64,000 bases of DNA, from assembly GCF_001806875.1 (NCBI RefSeq), contig NZ_KV786268.1, forward strand, positions 1-64,000, written 5' to 3'. The DNA is from Corynebacterium sp. HMSC29G08 (lineage in GTDB: Bacteria; Actinomycetota; Actinomycetes; Mycobacteriales; Mycobacteriaceae). A program made the position numbers and the translations under genes. The notes beneath the pieces are model-generated. The model made no database searches. It worked only from the letters and a program-made list of their open reading frames with translations, and was not told where the DNA came from. Below, in pieces: positions 1-9,275 of the stretch (positions are counted from its first letter, which is position 1; each line of letters opens with the position of its first letter).

Positions 1-529
1 CACCGCCACACATACTCACATGGAATTCACATATGTTCCGAGGGTTCAAGGTTCCACCGGAACGAGCCCTAACCATCCGCACAGCACACGAGCGTCCATG
101 CCCATCCGGACGGGGAGACGGAGCCCATTTGCCTACAACTGTTTGCTCGCAACGAAGCGTCCGTGATCCTAGACCGGCGCGCTGTGAGCTAACCGGGATT
201 GGGGCATCACCCTGCCTGTATGAACCACCGAGACCAACCGGCAGATCAAGGCTACGTTGGTTGCCGTCGAAAAGATTGCGGGCTTACGCTTAAATAAGCC
301 CGACCAGCTGCAGCCTTTTCGGCCCGTGCTGCTCGGCCCACACCTAGACTGCGGTAGCCCCAGAGGCAGCTGCTGCCGTGCGGATATACCTCCACCACAA
401 CCCCAAACCCAAACCCACAGGCAACAATGCAAAGGGCGATCTTCATCACCTCCCCGCGAGCCAAGACAGTGCAGAAAACTTCAACGGCGTTCGGGGCCGC
501 GGCAAGCACGCATTCTAAGATATTCCGGT
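1..529. other. Gene-free left edge
   Basis: I see no convincing gene here. Open frames on both strands have implausible composition and no ribosome binding site. The one structural element is a perfect 8-bp stem, CGGGCTTA at 279-286 and TAAGCCCG at 295-302, around an 8-base loop. It has no T-run, so it is not a clear terminator. A frame open back to 257 runs into the antiporter gene, but its residues before position 530 do not look like antiporter sequence. Confidence 0.5.
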
Positions 530-2131
530 GTGGGAACATTTATCGCGCTGATCGGGCTGCTACTAGCCACCGTTTTCGTTGCTGCGATTGGTGAGCGCAC
601 CGGCATCCCCTGGCCAGCGCTTCTGACCATTGTCGTCGTGCCGTTTATTTTCATCCCGGGCATTGACACGGTGTCTATCCCCCCGCACCTGATCTTGCCG
701 ATCTTCCTGCCGCCCTTGTTGTGGTCGCTGGCGAGGCGCACAAGCTGGGGGCAGATTGCGTCGCAGCTGAACGTGGTGCTGACCATGAGCGTGATTTTGG
801 TGTTTCTCACCATCGCGGCGCTCACGGCAACGGCGATGTGGATCCTGCCAGGGTTGAGCTTGGCCGCCGCGATGGTGATCGCCGCTGCGATCGCCCCGCC
901 AGACCCGGTGGCTGTGGAAGCGGTCGCAGGACCCGCCGGTATCCCGAAACGCATTACCGGAACGTTGCAGACAGAGGGCTTGTTTAACGACGCCGCCTCC
1001 ATCGTCACCTTCAACATGGCCATGGCCGCAGTGGTTGCGCACGGCGAAGTGAACTTCACCAAAGGCTTCTTCGAGTTCCTCTACGCCGCTGCGGTTGCTG
1101 TGGTGGTGGGTTTGATTGTGGGCAGGTTGGCCGCGTTGTTTGCTAACTCCGTTCCAGATTCGGTGATTCGTACCGCGTTTACCTGGGTGTTGCCGTTTGC
1201 CATCTACGCAGGGTGCGAAGCAATCCACGCTTCAGGCGTGATTGCGATTGTGATTGCCGCGGTGGAATTGTCATCACGCTCCACCATGACCGCGGAGGAT
1301 CGTCTGACCGGTCACTCCTTCTGGGCCACCGTGGAGCTGCTGTTCACCGGTGTTGCCTTCGGCCTGATCGGCATGAGTGTTCGCGACGCTATTGATGACG
1401 CAGGTACGTCCATCTGGCCAGCAGTAAAAGTTGGCGTGGTGCTCTCCATCGTTGCGTTTGCAGTGCGCTTGGTTTGGATGTGGGTGCTGTACAAACTCAA
1501 TCAACGCAAAGGACGCACCCGCATTGCCCCGCTTCGACTACAGGAAGTACTGCTGATGGCGTGGTCCGGCATGCGCGGCTTGGTCACCCTGGCGCTGGTG
1601 CTGGCGATTCCGCCCTCAGCCACCGAGTACCACCACGAGCTTTCCGTTATCGCGTTGACAGTATTGACGTGCACGATGGTGGTGCCGGGGTTGATGTTGC
1701 CGTGGCTCGTCGGGAGGCTTGACCTGCGAAAAGCGCCCGATGCAGACCGGGTGTACGAGGAGCTGAACCAACGGGCCTACGCCGCGGCGCGCCGGGCAGT
1801 GCGTGAGCACGGGCAGGAGTACGCGACGGAGGCTTACGCCATGGTGCAGGACTGGCTGGAATCCATCGCGGACAAACGCCTCCTGGATTCCGAGACCACC
1901 GACGAGCGCATGGCCACCTTTGAACGTGCCCGCGAAAGCGCCCGTGAGATGCAGAGAGTTGCGCTCAAAGCCGCAAGTCGTGAGCTGCACAAAGCGCGCA
2001 GGGAGCGCCGGTACGACCCGGCAGATGTTGATGCGGTCCAAGCGGATCTGGATCGCGTGATCCTTGGTACGAAGCGAAGCGTGCTGGCGCGCCCCAGCCA
2101 GGTCATCAAAATGGAGCGCGAGCAGCGCTAG
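530..2131 (+). CDS. Na+/H+ antiporter, NhaP/CPA1 family
   Basis: Predicted integral-membrane cation/proton antiporter of the CPA1 (NhaP/NHE) family, which exchanges Na+ (or K+) for H+ to control internal pH and sodium. The protein is about 533 residues. A hydrophobic helix starts almost at the first residue (GTFIALIGLLLATVF), followed by many more membrane segments and a charged cytoplasmic tail of roughly 130 residues. The family ion-binding signatures are visible: APPDPVAVEAV, and TEGLFNDAAS, where the ND pair matches the conserved acidic site. I chose the GTG at 530 because the frame upstream is not membrane-like and the resulting length fits the family. No strong ribosome binding site precedes it, so the start is uncertain. 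The stop overlaps the next gene's stop by 4 bases (convergent). Confidence 0.88.
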   Translation: MGTFIALIGLLLATVFVAAIGERTGIPWPALLTIVVVPFIFIPGIDTVSIPPHLILPIFLPPLLWSLARRTSWGQIASQLNVVLTMSVILVFLTIAALTATAMWILPGLSLAAAMVIAAAIAPPDPVAVEAVAGPAGIPKRITGTLQTEGLFNDAASIVTFNMAMAAVVAHGEVNFTKGFFEFLYAAAVAVVVGLIVGRLAALFANSVPDSVIRTAFTWVLPFAIYAGCEAIHASGVIAIVIAAVELSSRSTMTAEDRLTGHSFWATVELLFTGVAFGLIGMSVRDAIDDAGTSIWPAVKVGVVLSIVAFAVRLVWMWVLYKLNQRKGRTRIAPLRLQEVLLMAWSGMRGLVTLALVLAIPPSATEYHHELSVIALTVLTCTMVVPGLMLPWLVGRLDLRKAPDADRVYEELNQRAYAAARRAVREHGQEYATEAYAMVQDWLESIADKRLLDSETTDERMATFERARESAREMQRVALKAASRELHKARRERRYDPADVDAVQADLDRVILGTKRSVLARPSQVIKMEREQR

Positions 2132-2409
2132 CCCCAGTTGCGCTTGAACTCGGCGTCCCAATCCACACCGGAATCCGGGATGTCAGTGTTCAGCGGGTCG
2201 TAGCCGCCGGGCTGAATGCCGGGCTGAATGTCAGGCTGGTCGCCGGCCTGGTTACTGGCCTGCACACCTTTGATAATGAAGATCGCGCCGCCGATAGCAC
2301 CGGCGATTGCGATGAACACGGCGGTGGTGCCGCTTAGAAACACAACCGCCGCTGCGCAGAGCACGATCAGCGCGACGCCGATGGCGTAGTCCCTCCCAGA
2401 ATTCTGCAT
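2128..2409 (-). CDS. Small two-helix membrane protein, unknown function
   Basis: Hypothetical protein of about 93 residues, starting MQNSGRDYAIGV. Two closely spaced hydrophobic stretches (roughly residues 9-45) are followed by a polar tail with a repeated D/GIQPG-type motif (DQPDIQPGIQPGG) and an acidic C-terminus ending AEFKRNWG. This suggests a small integral membrane protein with an exposed tail. It lies just downstream of pcaF's 3' end on the same strand (its start at 2409 is 10 bases from the pcaF stop), so it may be co-transcribed with pcaR-pcaF. A longer reading from 2433 would overlap pcaF; I prefer the ATG at 2409. I do not recognise a functional family. Confidence 0.65.
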   Translation of the reverse strand: MQNSGRDYAIGVALIVLCAAAVVFLSGTTAVFIAIAGAIGGAIFIIKGVQASNQAGDQPDIQPGIQPGGYDPLNTDIPDSGVDWDAEFKRNWG

Positions 2410-2419
2410 GGTGGCGAGA

Positions 2420-3631
2420 CTACGCCTTTTCAATCACCGCAGCCAAGCCCTGGCCGCCGCCGATGCACATGGTGATCAGAGCACGCTTGGCGTCCGTACG
2501 CTGCATGCGGTGCGCCGCGGTGACCAACATGCGGGCGCCGGTGGCGCCAACCGGGTGGCCAAGGGAGATGCCGGAGCCGACTGGGTTGACACGCGGGTCG
2601 TCCTCGGAAATGCCCCAAGCGTCCAGCACGGCCAGTGCTTGGGCGGCGAAGGCTTCGTTGAGCTCAATCAGGTCAATGTCATCAAAGGTCAGGCCCTCGC
2701 GGTCGAAGACCTTCTTGGTTGCGGACACGGGGCCGATGCCCATGGTCTCAGGTGCAACGCCTGCGACGGCCCAGCCGCGCAGCACCGCCATCGGGGTCAG
2801 GCCCAGCTCCTCTGCCTTCTCGCGGGTGGTCACGATCATGGCTGCCGCGCCGTCGTTCTGGCCGGACGCGTTGCCGGCGGTTACGGTGGCGCTCTCAAGC
2901 TTCTTGCCCATTACCGGACGCAACTTGGCCAGGGACTCCACGGTGGTATTAGGGCGGATGTGCTCATCCTTGTCCACAATGATCGGGTCGCCCTTGCGCT
3001 GCGGGACGGACACCGGCACGATCTCAGCGTCAAAGTCACCAGCCTCCTGGGCTGCTGCTGCACGACGGTGGGACTCAGCCGCAACCTTGTCTTGGCGCTC
3101 ACGGGTGATCGTGTACTCCTCGCGCAGGTTCTCTGCGGTTTCGATCATGCCGCCGGCGATCGGGTGGTGCTTACCGCCGGCTTTCTCGCGGCCTTCCTGC
3201 AGGCGGTCCGTCAGCTCCATCGAGCCGCCCTTGGCGCCCCAACGGATCCTGCCGTCAACGGTGTACTCAGTGTTCGACATGGATTCGGCACCACCGGCAA
3301 TGATCAGGTCTGCCGCACCCGAGGCGATGTGCGCAGCCGCGGTGGTGATCGCCTGCAGGCCGGAGCCGCAACGGCGATCCAGCTGCATGCCCGGAACCTC
3401 GATGCCCAGCTCAGCGTCCAATGCGACGATGCGGCCCAGTGCGGGTGCAGCGCCGTTGGGGGAGGCCTGGCCAAAGATAATGTCATCAATATTGGCGCCG
3501 GAGATACCGGCTTCTTCGATCACTGCCTTGACCACGGTGGAGGCCAACTCCTGGACCGGGACGCCGACGAATGCGCCGCCGTAGCGGCCCACGGCGGTGC
3601 GCTTCGGGTTACAAATAACAATGTCAGACAT
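2420..3631 (-). CDS. pcaF: Beta-ketoadipyl-CoA thiolase
   Basis: Type I thiolase of 403 residues that cleaves 3-oxoadipyl-CoA to succinyl-CoA and acetyl-CoA, the last step of the beta-ketoadipate pathway. The acylated cysteine is in DRRCGSGLQ (about C88). The family motifs NEAFAAQ, GHPVGATGAR and the C-terminal CIGGGQG with the second catalytic cysteine are all present. Start: the ATG at 3631 has a GAGGAA ribosome binding site, while the upstream in-frame ATG at 3643 would overlap pcaR. It follows pcaR by 8 bases and is presumably in one transcript with it. Sequence alone cannot exclude a general acetyl-CoA acetyltransferase, but the pcaR and pcaIJ neighbours make the PcaF assignment much more likely. 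Confidence 0.9.
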   Translation of the reverse strand: MSDIVICNPKRTAVGRYGGAFVGVPVQELASTVVKAVIEEAGISGANIDDIIFGQASPNGAAPALGRIVALDAELGIEVPGMQLDRRCGSGLQAITTAAAHIASGAADLIIAGGAESMSNTEYTVDGRIRWGAKGGSMELTDRLQEGREKAGGKHHPIAGGMIETAENLREEYTITRERQDKVAAESHRRAAAAQEAGDFDAEIVPVSVPQRKGDPIIVDKDEHIRPNTTVESLAKLRPVMGKKLESATVTAGNASGQNDGAAAMIVTTREKAEELGLTPMAVLRGWAVAGVAPETMGIGPVSATKKVFDREGLTFDDIDLIELNEAFAAQALAVLDAWGISEDDPRVNPVGSGISLGHPVGATGARMLVTAAHRMQRTDAKRALITMCIGGGQGLAAVIEKA

Positions 3632-3639
3632 GGTGTTCC

Positions 3640-4413
3640 TCATTTCTTTGTCCTAATAATGTCGTTGGAAATGGCGGTCGCTGTTTCCTTCAGTGGTGGC
3701 AAGAGCGTGTCTTTCAGTTGCTCAACCGAATACGCCGCAACGTGCGCCGAAACGTTGACCGCAGCAACCATCTCACCGTGGGCGTTAGTTATCGGGCAGG
3801 CCACCGAGCGAAGACCAAGCTCTAGCTCCTCATCCACGATGCAGTAGCCCTGCTCGGCAGCCTTGTGGATTGCTGCTTGAAGCTCGTCCCTGTTGGTGAT
3901 GGTGCGCGGCGTGAGGTGTTTCAGCGTCACACCAGCCAAGTACGCATCCAGCTCCCGCTGACTTAAGCCGGACAGCAGCATCCGCCCCATGGACGTGGCG
4001 TGCGCCGGGAAGCGCGTGCCTATGGTGATGTTCACGCTCATGATCCGGTTCGCCGCCGCACGCGCCACGTACACCACGTCGGTGCCGTCCAGTACGGAGG
4101 TGGAGCACGACTCATTGAGTAGGTGCGACAGCGCTTCTAGGTGCGGCTGGGCGATCGCGGGCAACCCCAGGCTGGAGAGGTAGGAGTAGCCCAGCTCCAG
4201 GGTTTTGGGGGTGAGCCAGAACACGGTGCCGTCGGTACGCGCGAAGCCCTCTGCAACCAAGGTGTGCAGGAAGCGGCGGGTGGTTGCCCGCGGGAGGCCA
4301 GTGACCTCAGCTACTTGGGCGAGTGTCTGGCGTGGGCGAGTGCCGTCGAAGGCGCGGATAACCGCTAGTCCGCGGCTCAAGCTTTGGACGAGTTGTACGT
4401 CACTCTCTTTCAT
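3640..4413 (-). CDS. pcaR: IclR-family regulator PcaR
   Basis: IclR-type regulator of 257 residues. The N-terminal winged helix-turn-helix reads LSRGLAVIRAFDGTRPRQTLA... then VTGLPRATTRRFLHTL. The C-terminal effector domain carries typical IclR segments such as GTRFPAHATSMGRMLL and VACPITNAHGEMVAAVNVS. In corynebacteria PcaR controls the pca genes of the beta-ketoadipate pathway, and this gene stands head-to-head with pcaI across a 74-bp gap holding a perfect palindrome (4436-4450), while pcaF follows directly downstream. Both facts support the name. The effector is not visible from sequence; for homologues it is a pathway intermediate. Confidence 0.9.
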   Translation of the reverse strand: MKESDVQLVQSLSRGLAVIRAFDGTRPRQTLAQVAEVTGLPRATTRRFLHTLVAEGFARTDGTVFWLTPKTLELGYSYLSSLGLPAIAQPHLEALSHLLNESCSTSVLDGTDVVYVARAAANRIMSVNITIGTRFPAHATSMGRMLLSGLSQRELDAYLAGVTLKHLTPRTITNRDELQAAIHKAAEQGYCIVDEELELGLRSVACPITNAHGEMVAAVNVSAHVAAYSVEQLKDTLLPPLKETATAISNDIIRTKK

Positions 4414-4435
4414 GAATGTGAGCCTACCTCATCAA

Positions 4436-4450
4436 GTTCACTTTGTGAAC
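4436..4450. promoter_or_regulatory. Candidate PcaR operator between pcaR and pcaI
   Basis: Perfect inverted repeat GTTCAC-TTT-GTGAAC midway between the divergent pcaR and pcaI start codons. IclR proteins bind short palindromes of about this size, and this is the only perfect one in the gap. Its central position would let one bound dimer act on both promoters. The assignment to PcaR is inference. Confidence 0.6.
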
Positions 4451-4487
4451 CCTTGTGCAACAGGCGAACTGGGGTTAGGATGGCCGC

Positions 4488-5231
4488 ATGATCAACAAGG
4501 TGGTTTCTTCAGCGGAGGAAGCGGTCGCTGATATTCAAGACGGTGCATCGATTGCAGTCGGTGGCTTCGGGCTGGTGGGTATCCCCGCCCGGCTTATCGA
4601 CGCATTACGTGCCCAAGGCGCCCGCGACCTCACAATCATTTCCAACAACCTGGGCACCGACGGCTTCGGTCTCGGCCTCCTCCTGCAGGACAAGCGCATC
4701 TCGCGTTCCATTGGTTCCTACCTGGGCACCAACAAGGAATACGCACGCCAGTACCTGGAGGGCGAGCTGACTGTGGAGTTCACCCCGCAGGGCACCCTGG
4801 CTGAGCGCATGCGCGCCGGCGGCGCGGGTATCCCGGCGTTCTACACCAAGGCAGGTGTTGGCACACCACTGGCCACCGGCGAAATCCCGACCCGCTACAA
4901 CCCGGACGGCACCATCGCCGAGTACTCCAAACCGAAGGAGCTGCGCGAGTTTAACGGTGAGCAGTACGTGATGGAGACCGCCCTGACTCCGGACTTCGCA
5001 TTCGTCCACGCGGCAAAGGCGGACCGTTACGGCAACCTGGTGTTTTCCAAGACTGCGCAGAATTTCAACCCGGATGCAGCCGTGAGCGCCAAGATCACGA
5101 TCGTGCAGGCAGAAGAAGTAGTAGACGAAATCCCCGCAGCAGAGGTCAACCTGCCCGGCATCTACGTGGACCGTGTGGTCAACGTAGGCCCGCAGGAGAC
5201 TGGTATTGAGTTCAGGACGGTGAGCGAATAA
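4488..5231 (+). CDS. pcaI: 3-oxoadipate CoA-transferase, alpha subunit
   Basis: Alpha subunit (247 residues) of the two-subunit CoA-transferase that moves CoA from succinyl-CoA to 3-oxoadipate, giving 3-oxoadipyl-CoA for PcaF. The family I CoA-transferase N-terminal signature [16 protein letters not shown] is at residues about 22-37, followed by [13 protein letters not shown] and the glycine-rich [18 protein letters not shown]. Its stop codon overlaps the start of pcaJ (TAATG), indicating translational coupling. It is divergent from pcaR and probably under its control. Acetoacetate CoA-transferases belong to the same family; the pca neighbours decide the substrate. Confidence 0.92.
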   Translation: MINKVVSSAEEAVADIQDGASIAVGGFGLVGIPARLIDALRAQGARDLTIISNNLGTDGFGLGLLLQDKRISRSIGSYLGTNKEYARQYLEGELTVEFTPQGTLAERMRAGGAGIPAFYTKAGVGTPLATGEIPTRYNPDGTIAEYSKPKELREFNGEQYVMETALTPDFAFVHAAKADRYGNLVFSKTAQNFNPDAAVSAKITIVQAEEVVDEIPAAEVNLPGIYVDRVVNVGPQETGIEFRTVSE

Positions 5232-5869
5232 TGGCTTGGTCTAGGCACGAAATGGCAGCGCGCGCTGCACAAGAACTGGAAAACGGCCAGTACGTCAACC
5301 TTGGTATTGGTATGCCAACGTTGATCCCGGGATACTTGCCCGAGGACATTGAGGTAGTGCTGCACTCCGAAAACGGCATCCTTGGCGTCGGCCCATACCC
5401 GAAGGAAGACGCCGTTGATCCGGAGCTGATCAACGCCGGCAAGGAAACCATCACGGTTGCGCCGGGCGGTTCCTTCTTCAGCTCCTCGGCGTCCTTCGGC
5501 ATGATCCGCTCCCGCGCAATCGACGTTGCAGTGCTCGGCGCGATGGAAGTGTCCCAGTTTGGTGATCTTGCCAACTGGATGATCCCGGGCAAGATGGTCA
5601 AGGGCATGGGCGGCGCCATGGACCTGGTTCACGGTGCAAAGAAGGTCATCCTACTCATGGAGCACGTGAACAAGCATGGCAACTCCAAGGTGCTCAATGA
5701 GTGCCGCTTGCCGCTCACTGGCGCAAAGTGCGTCGATGTGATCATTACCAACCTGGCGGTGTTTGCGGTTGATCAGAAGAAGGGCCTAACCCTTGTAGAG
5801 GTTGCCCCGGGCGAGACCGTTGAGTCTGTCCGCGAAGCAACCGAAGCACCGTTTGAGGTAGCGGTTTGA
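5231..5869 (+). CDS. pcaJ: 3-oxoadipate CoA-transferase, beta subunit
   Basis: Beta subunit (212 residues) of the 3-oxoadipate:succinyl-CoA transferase. The catalytic glutamate that forms the glutamyl-CoA thioester is in [10 protein letters not shown] (about E47), preceded by the expected [10 protein letters not shown]. The C-terminal part keeps [19 protein letters not shown], typical of the family. The ATG overlaps the last base of pcaI, so the pair forms one operon with coupled translation. The stop is only 10 bases from the convergent catC stop, and I see no hairpin terminator in that gap. Confidence 0.93.
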   Translation: MAWSRHEMAARAAQELENGQYVNLGIGMPTLIPGYLPEDIEVVLHSENGILGVGPYPKEDAVDPELINAGKETITVAPGGSFFSSSASFGMIRSRAIDVAVLGAMEVSQFGDLANWMIPGKMVKGMGGAMDLVHGAKKVILLMEHVNKHGNSKVLNECRLPLTGAKCVDVIITNLAVFAVDQKKGLTLVEVAPGETVESVREATEAPFEVAV

Positions 5870-5879
5870 TACGCCGGTT

Positions 5880-6170
5880 TTAGTACGCCACCGCGTCCGT
5901 CGTGTTGGGGTGATCCGCAAGCGGGGTTACCTTGATCTTCATGTACGGGTACATGGGGAAACCAGACAGGACGCGGTGCAGCTCGTCGTTATCAGCAACG
6001 TCATAAATGGAGTAGTTGGCGTACTCGCCAACCACGCGCCAGATGCCCTTCATGGTTCCCTTGCGCTGCAGGTCCCCGGAGTATTGCTTTTCCGCTGCCT
6101 GGAAGTCAGCGACCTGCTCAGGGGTCAGGGACTCCGGGAACGTCACGTCCATACGGGCAAGAAACAACAT
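5880..6170 (-). CDS. catC: Muconolactone delta-isomerase
   Basis: CatC, 96 residues, the normal length for this small oligomeric enzyme. It converts muconolactone to beta-ketoadipate enol-lactone in the catechol branch. The family pattern MLFLARMDV at the start, KGIWRVVGEYANYSIYDV, and SGFPMYPYMKIKVTPL near the end are clear. The ATG has an AAAGGA ribosome binding site 8 bases upstream. In relatives catC usually sits with catB; here catB is 17 kb away on the opposite strand, and catC instead follows a truncated LuxR-type gene and the atlR-xylB genes on the same strand. It may therefore be read from the arabitol regulatory region (inference). Confidence 0.93.
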   Translation of the reverse strand: MLFLARMDVTFPESLTPEQVADFQAAEKQYSGDLQRKGTMKGIWRVVGEYANYSIYDVADNDELHRVLSGFPMYPYMKIKVTPLADHPNTTDAVAY

Positions 6171-6201
6171 GGTGTTTTCCTTTCGGTTGATTGCTTGAGA
6201 A

Positions 6202-7851
6202 CTACTTGTTGGCCAAGGCGCGTGGCAGCTCGCCTCGGGAGCGAATGCCTAGCTTCCTGTATACGCGGGTCAGGTGGTATTCCACCGTCTTTGTAGACAG
6301 GTAGAACTCATCCGCAACCTCACGGTTGGTTGCCCCGGCTGCCACCGCCTGCGCGATCTCCTCTTCTTGCGGGGTCAGCCCGGCAAACTGCGGTGATTGC
6401 TGGCCCAGGCCACTGGCTCGCCGCTCACGGTTCGCCATGGCTAGGAAGTCGCCAGCCCCCATCGCTGAGAACAGGTCACCAGCCTGTGCAAGCACATCGT
6501 CGGCGTGCTTTCGCTTACCGACGCGACGCAGCACCTGCCCCATATTCAACAACAATCGAGCCTCGTAACAGGGCAGTTGCAATGGCCGCAGCATCTCCAC
6601 GGCGTTATCAAGAACGGTCAGCCCTGCGCTAACATCGCCGCGCTCGATGAGCAGGTGCGCCTTTGGTCCGGCGATGCGTGCACGGGCCGAGGCGATACTG
6701 CCGGATGCGCTTCGCTCCTCAGCTACCTCCACAACCTTCTCAGCGGTCTTGGTGTAGCCCGATGCAAGCAGGAGCCTCGCATACGTGTCCTCCCACGGCC
6801 AGAACCCTGGCTGTGAAAAATCGATCTTCTCCTGCAGGATCGCTAGCTGTTTGCCGGCACGTACACCAGCGCTGACGTCTCCCAATAACACGGCGGTGTC
6901 CATTTGGGCCATGAGGGATGTGATGCGTTGGATCGTCGAAGCGTCGTAAATCAGCCCTGCTCGCTGACTGTAGTTTCGGGCCAGAGCTTGATCTCCCAAG
7001 ATAGATGCAGCGGCGCAGCCCGTCCACACCAGTGGGCCGGTGAGAAACGTCAACCCGAACTGCTCGACGCGGTTTAAGCCGCGCTCCACCACGCGAAGCG
7101 CAGCCAATGGTTCCCCTAACAGCAGGATCGCCCGTGCGAGCCAGACGTCCATCCACAGCGAAATCCGGTGGGAGCCCTCAATGCGGGTGGTGAACTGGAG
7201 CCGCTGGCGTGTCTCCGAGGGGTTGTCATGAACTAGGGAAAGCCAGCCCAGCATCATTTCCCGCCGAAATGCCAGGACATGGTGCTCATCGGGTAGTGGC
7301 TCAAAGGGGGCGACGCGGCCGCTGAGCGCGCTCTCTGCAAGCTGCGCTTGGTAGTAGCTATCCGCTGCAGGTGCACCACCGTTTTCTCTGCGTGCTCGCG
7401 CGTCCCACGCAAGGACGTCATCTAGCTGCCACTCATGCAGATGAAACATGGCGCGTCGGACAGCTACATCGGTTCGTGCCTTCGGATCTGCTTCCGTTGC
7501 CCAAGCGCGATGAAGAAGTTGATCGGCGGTGCTTTGCCGGCCCTCATGGATTGCCAGGTACGCACGCATGGAATCGATGCGCGGGTTACTGAGCGAGGAC
7601 GCCAAGTTTGAGGCATGGAGCTTCGCCTGCCTGATGTCAGAGGCAGAGATAAGCGACTCAACTGCGCGAAGGTTGCTCTGCTGCTCCTCTTCCACAGTCG
7701 ATGCAATGGACGCCGAAAGGAGGTGGAAGCGCGCTGCGGCCTCCCATTGACCCGCGTTGGCAAGACCAGTAGCACGTTGCAGCAGCGCCTCGCATGCTTC
7801 AGACCTCGTGGCTGTTCGCCCCATCGCCCAGTGGAATGTTGCGGCGTCCAT
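6202..7851 (-). CDS. LuxR-type regulator lacking ATPase domain (PcaO-like remnant)
   Basis: 549 residues. The last 60 are a clear LuxR/GerE helix-turn-helix (GLTPQEEEIAQAVAAGATN, then TKTVEYHLTRVYRKLGIRS). The rest is all-helical TPR-like repeat sequence typical of the C-terminal half of LAL (MalT-type) regulators. What is missing is the N-terminal ATP-binding domain: there is no Walker A motif, and the frame begins abruptly 22 bases from the xylB stop with no good ribosome binding site. In Corynebacterium glutamicum the LAL regulator PcaO lies in the pca cluster and is much longer, so this looks like its 3' part joined to the arabitol locus. It may be a pseudogene or a shortened, still DNA-binding protein. 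Confidence 0.75.
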   Translation of the reverse strand: MDAATFHWAMGRTATRSEACEALLQRATGLANAGQWEAAARFHLLSASIASTVEEEQQSNLRAVESLISASDIRQAKLHASNLASSLSNPRIDSMRAYLAIHEGRQSTADQLLHRAWATEADPKARTDVAVRRAMFHLHEWQLDDVLAWDARARRENGGAPAADSYYQAQLAESALSGRVAPFEPLPDEHHVLAFRREMMLGWLSLVHDNPSETRQRLQFTTRIEGSHRISLWMDVWLARAILLLGEPLAALRVVERGLNRVEQFGLTFLTGPLVWTGCAAASILGDQALARNYSQRAGLIYDASTIQRITSLMAQMDTAVLLGDVSAGVRAGKQLAILQEKIDFSQPGFWPWEDTYARLLLASGYTKTAEKVVEVAEERSASGSIASARARIAGPKAHLLIERGDVSAGLTVLDNAVEMLRPLQLPCYEARLLLNMGQVLRRVGKRKHADDVLAQAGDLFSAMGAGDFLAMANRERRASGLGQQSPQFAGLTPQEEEIAQAVAAGATNREVADEFYLSTKTVEYHLTRVYRKLGIRSRGELPRALANK

Positions 7852-7872
7852 GTCACCGCGGTTTTGCCTTGG

Positions 7873-9267
7873 CTAGTGGATTTGCTTCTCCAGTCCTTCG
7901 GCAAAGTCTCGCAGGACCTTGTAACGACCAACGGCGTCGGTGCTCTCTTGCCCTTCGTAGGTGCGGAGGTTGCCGAGCTGCCACTCGGGCGGAGTCGGCT
8001 CCCCAGACAGTGCCCATGCAGCCTGTCGCGCCGCACCGAGTGCTACGAACTCTGACGAGGTGGGCACCACAACCGGAACACCGAAGATCGTCGGGGCGAT
8101 CTTCCGTACTGCCTTGCTTTTCGCACCGCCGCCGATGAGCAGGATGTGCTCGGTGTTCACACCAGTCGCTCGCTGCAGCGCCTCAACCGCGTCGCGCATG
8201 GAGCACAGCAGGCCCTCCACCACAGCGCGCGCGATGTCCTCGCGGCTGGTGGTCGTGGTGATGCCGTAGAACTGCCCCTTCGCGTTGGGGCGGTTCGGGG
8301 TGCGCTCCCCGTCCAGGTATGGCAAGAGTGTCACACCGTTCGCGCCGGGCGTGCCGGCGAGCGCAAGCTCAGCGAGTTGCTGGTGGTTCACGCCCAGCAT
8401 GTTCGCGGCGAAGTCGAGTACCTTCGCGCCGTTGAGGGTGCAGGCCAGAGGCAGGTAGTTGCCGGTGGCGTCGCAAAAACCGGTCACTCCCCCACTCGCA
8501 TCGTGGACGCTCTTGGTAGATACAGCGCTCGCCACACCGGAGGTGCCGATGGAAACGCAGACGTCGCCGGGCTGCAGGTTCATGCCCAAAGCGGCCGCCA
8601 TGTTGTCGCCGGTGCCTGCGGCGATCTTTGCGCCGTGGGCGGTGGTGCCGACGACCTCGCTGGGCTCGGCTATGCGCGGTAGCGTGAGCGGAGAGCCGAG
8701 GTACTGCTCGGCGAGCTCGGGGAGGAAAACCCGATCGCGGGTGGAGTAGTAGCCGGTGCCGGAGGCGTCTCCGTGGTCCGTGGTCAACTGCTCGCAGCCG
8801 CCCAAATGCCAGGTGAGGTAGTCGTGCGGCAGACAAACGGACGCGGTGCGCTTGGCGTTGTCCGGCTCGTTATCACGCATCCACCGCAGCTTTGTGCCGG
8901 TAAACGAGGCGACGAGCACGCTGCCGAGCTTTTCGGCAGAGGCTTCGGGCCCGCCGAGCTCGTCGATAAGCTCGAGCGCCTGCGGTGCGGAAGAGGTGTC
9001 GTTCCACAGCATGGCGTTGCGCACGACCTGGTCGCTGCTGTCTAGCGCGATCATGCCGTGCTGTTGCCCGCCTACGGCTACGGCCTCTGCGCGAGGTAAA
9101 AGCTCCGCGGTCATTTCCTGCATCGCGTCCAGCCACGCGGTCGGGTCGACCTGGGTGCCGGTGGGGTGGGCTGCGCGGCGTTGGTCGAGGATTTCGCCGG
9201 AGGAGGCGTCGACAAGCAGTGCCTTTGTCGACTGGGTGGAAGAGTCAATTCCAAGTACGAGTGACAT
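7873..9267 (-). CDS. xylB: Xylulokinase
   Basis: FGGY-family sugar kinase of 464 residues that phosphorylates D-xylulose to xylulose 5-phosphate, feeding arabitol-derived carbon into the pentose phosphate pathway. Visible motifs: the ATP/phosphate site GIDSSTQSTKALLVD at the N-terminus, substrate-site GGQQHGM, the catalytic aspartate region GTGDNMAAALGM, and the second nucleotide-binding loop LIGGGAKSK. The ATG has an AGGAG site. It follows atlR by 8 bases on the same strand, matching the arabitol gene set of Corynebacterium glutamicum (atlR, xylB, rbtT, mtlD). Slightly shorter than many xylulokinases but without a missing motif. Confidence 0.92.
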   Translation of the reverse strand: MSLVLGIDSSTQSTKALLVDASSGEILDQRRAAHPTGTQVDPTAWLDAMQEMTAELLPRAEAVAVGGQQHGMIALDSSDQVVRNAMLWNDTSSAPQALELIDELGGPEASAEKLGSVLVASFTGTKLRWMRDNEPDNAKRTASVCLPHDYLTWHLGGCEQLTTDHGDASGTGYYSTRDRVFLPELAEQYLGSPLTLPRIAEPSEVVGTTAHGAKIAAGTGDNMAAALGMNLQPGDVCVSIGTSGVASAVSTKSVHDASGGVTGFCDATGNYLPLACTLNGAKVLDFAANMLGVNHQQLAELALAGTPGANGVTLLPYLDGERTPNRPNAKGQFYGITTTTSREDIARAVVEGLLCSMRDAVEALQRATGVNTEHILLIGGGAKSKAVRKIAPTIFGVPVVVPTSSEFVALGAARQAAWALSGEPTPPEWQLGNLRTYEGQESTDAVGRYKVLRDFAEGLEKQIH

Positions 9268-9275
9268 GAGTACTC

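Noticed and set aside
279-302. Intrinsic terminator at the left edge
   Set aside because: The 8-bp stem is perfect but lacks a T-run on either strand and no gene end is visible nearby.
2408-3847. 479-codon open frame on the + strand opposite pcaF and pcaR
   Set aside because: It is the antisense shadow of two well-recognised GC-rich genes, with histidine/alanine/arginine-rich, family-less sequence.
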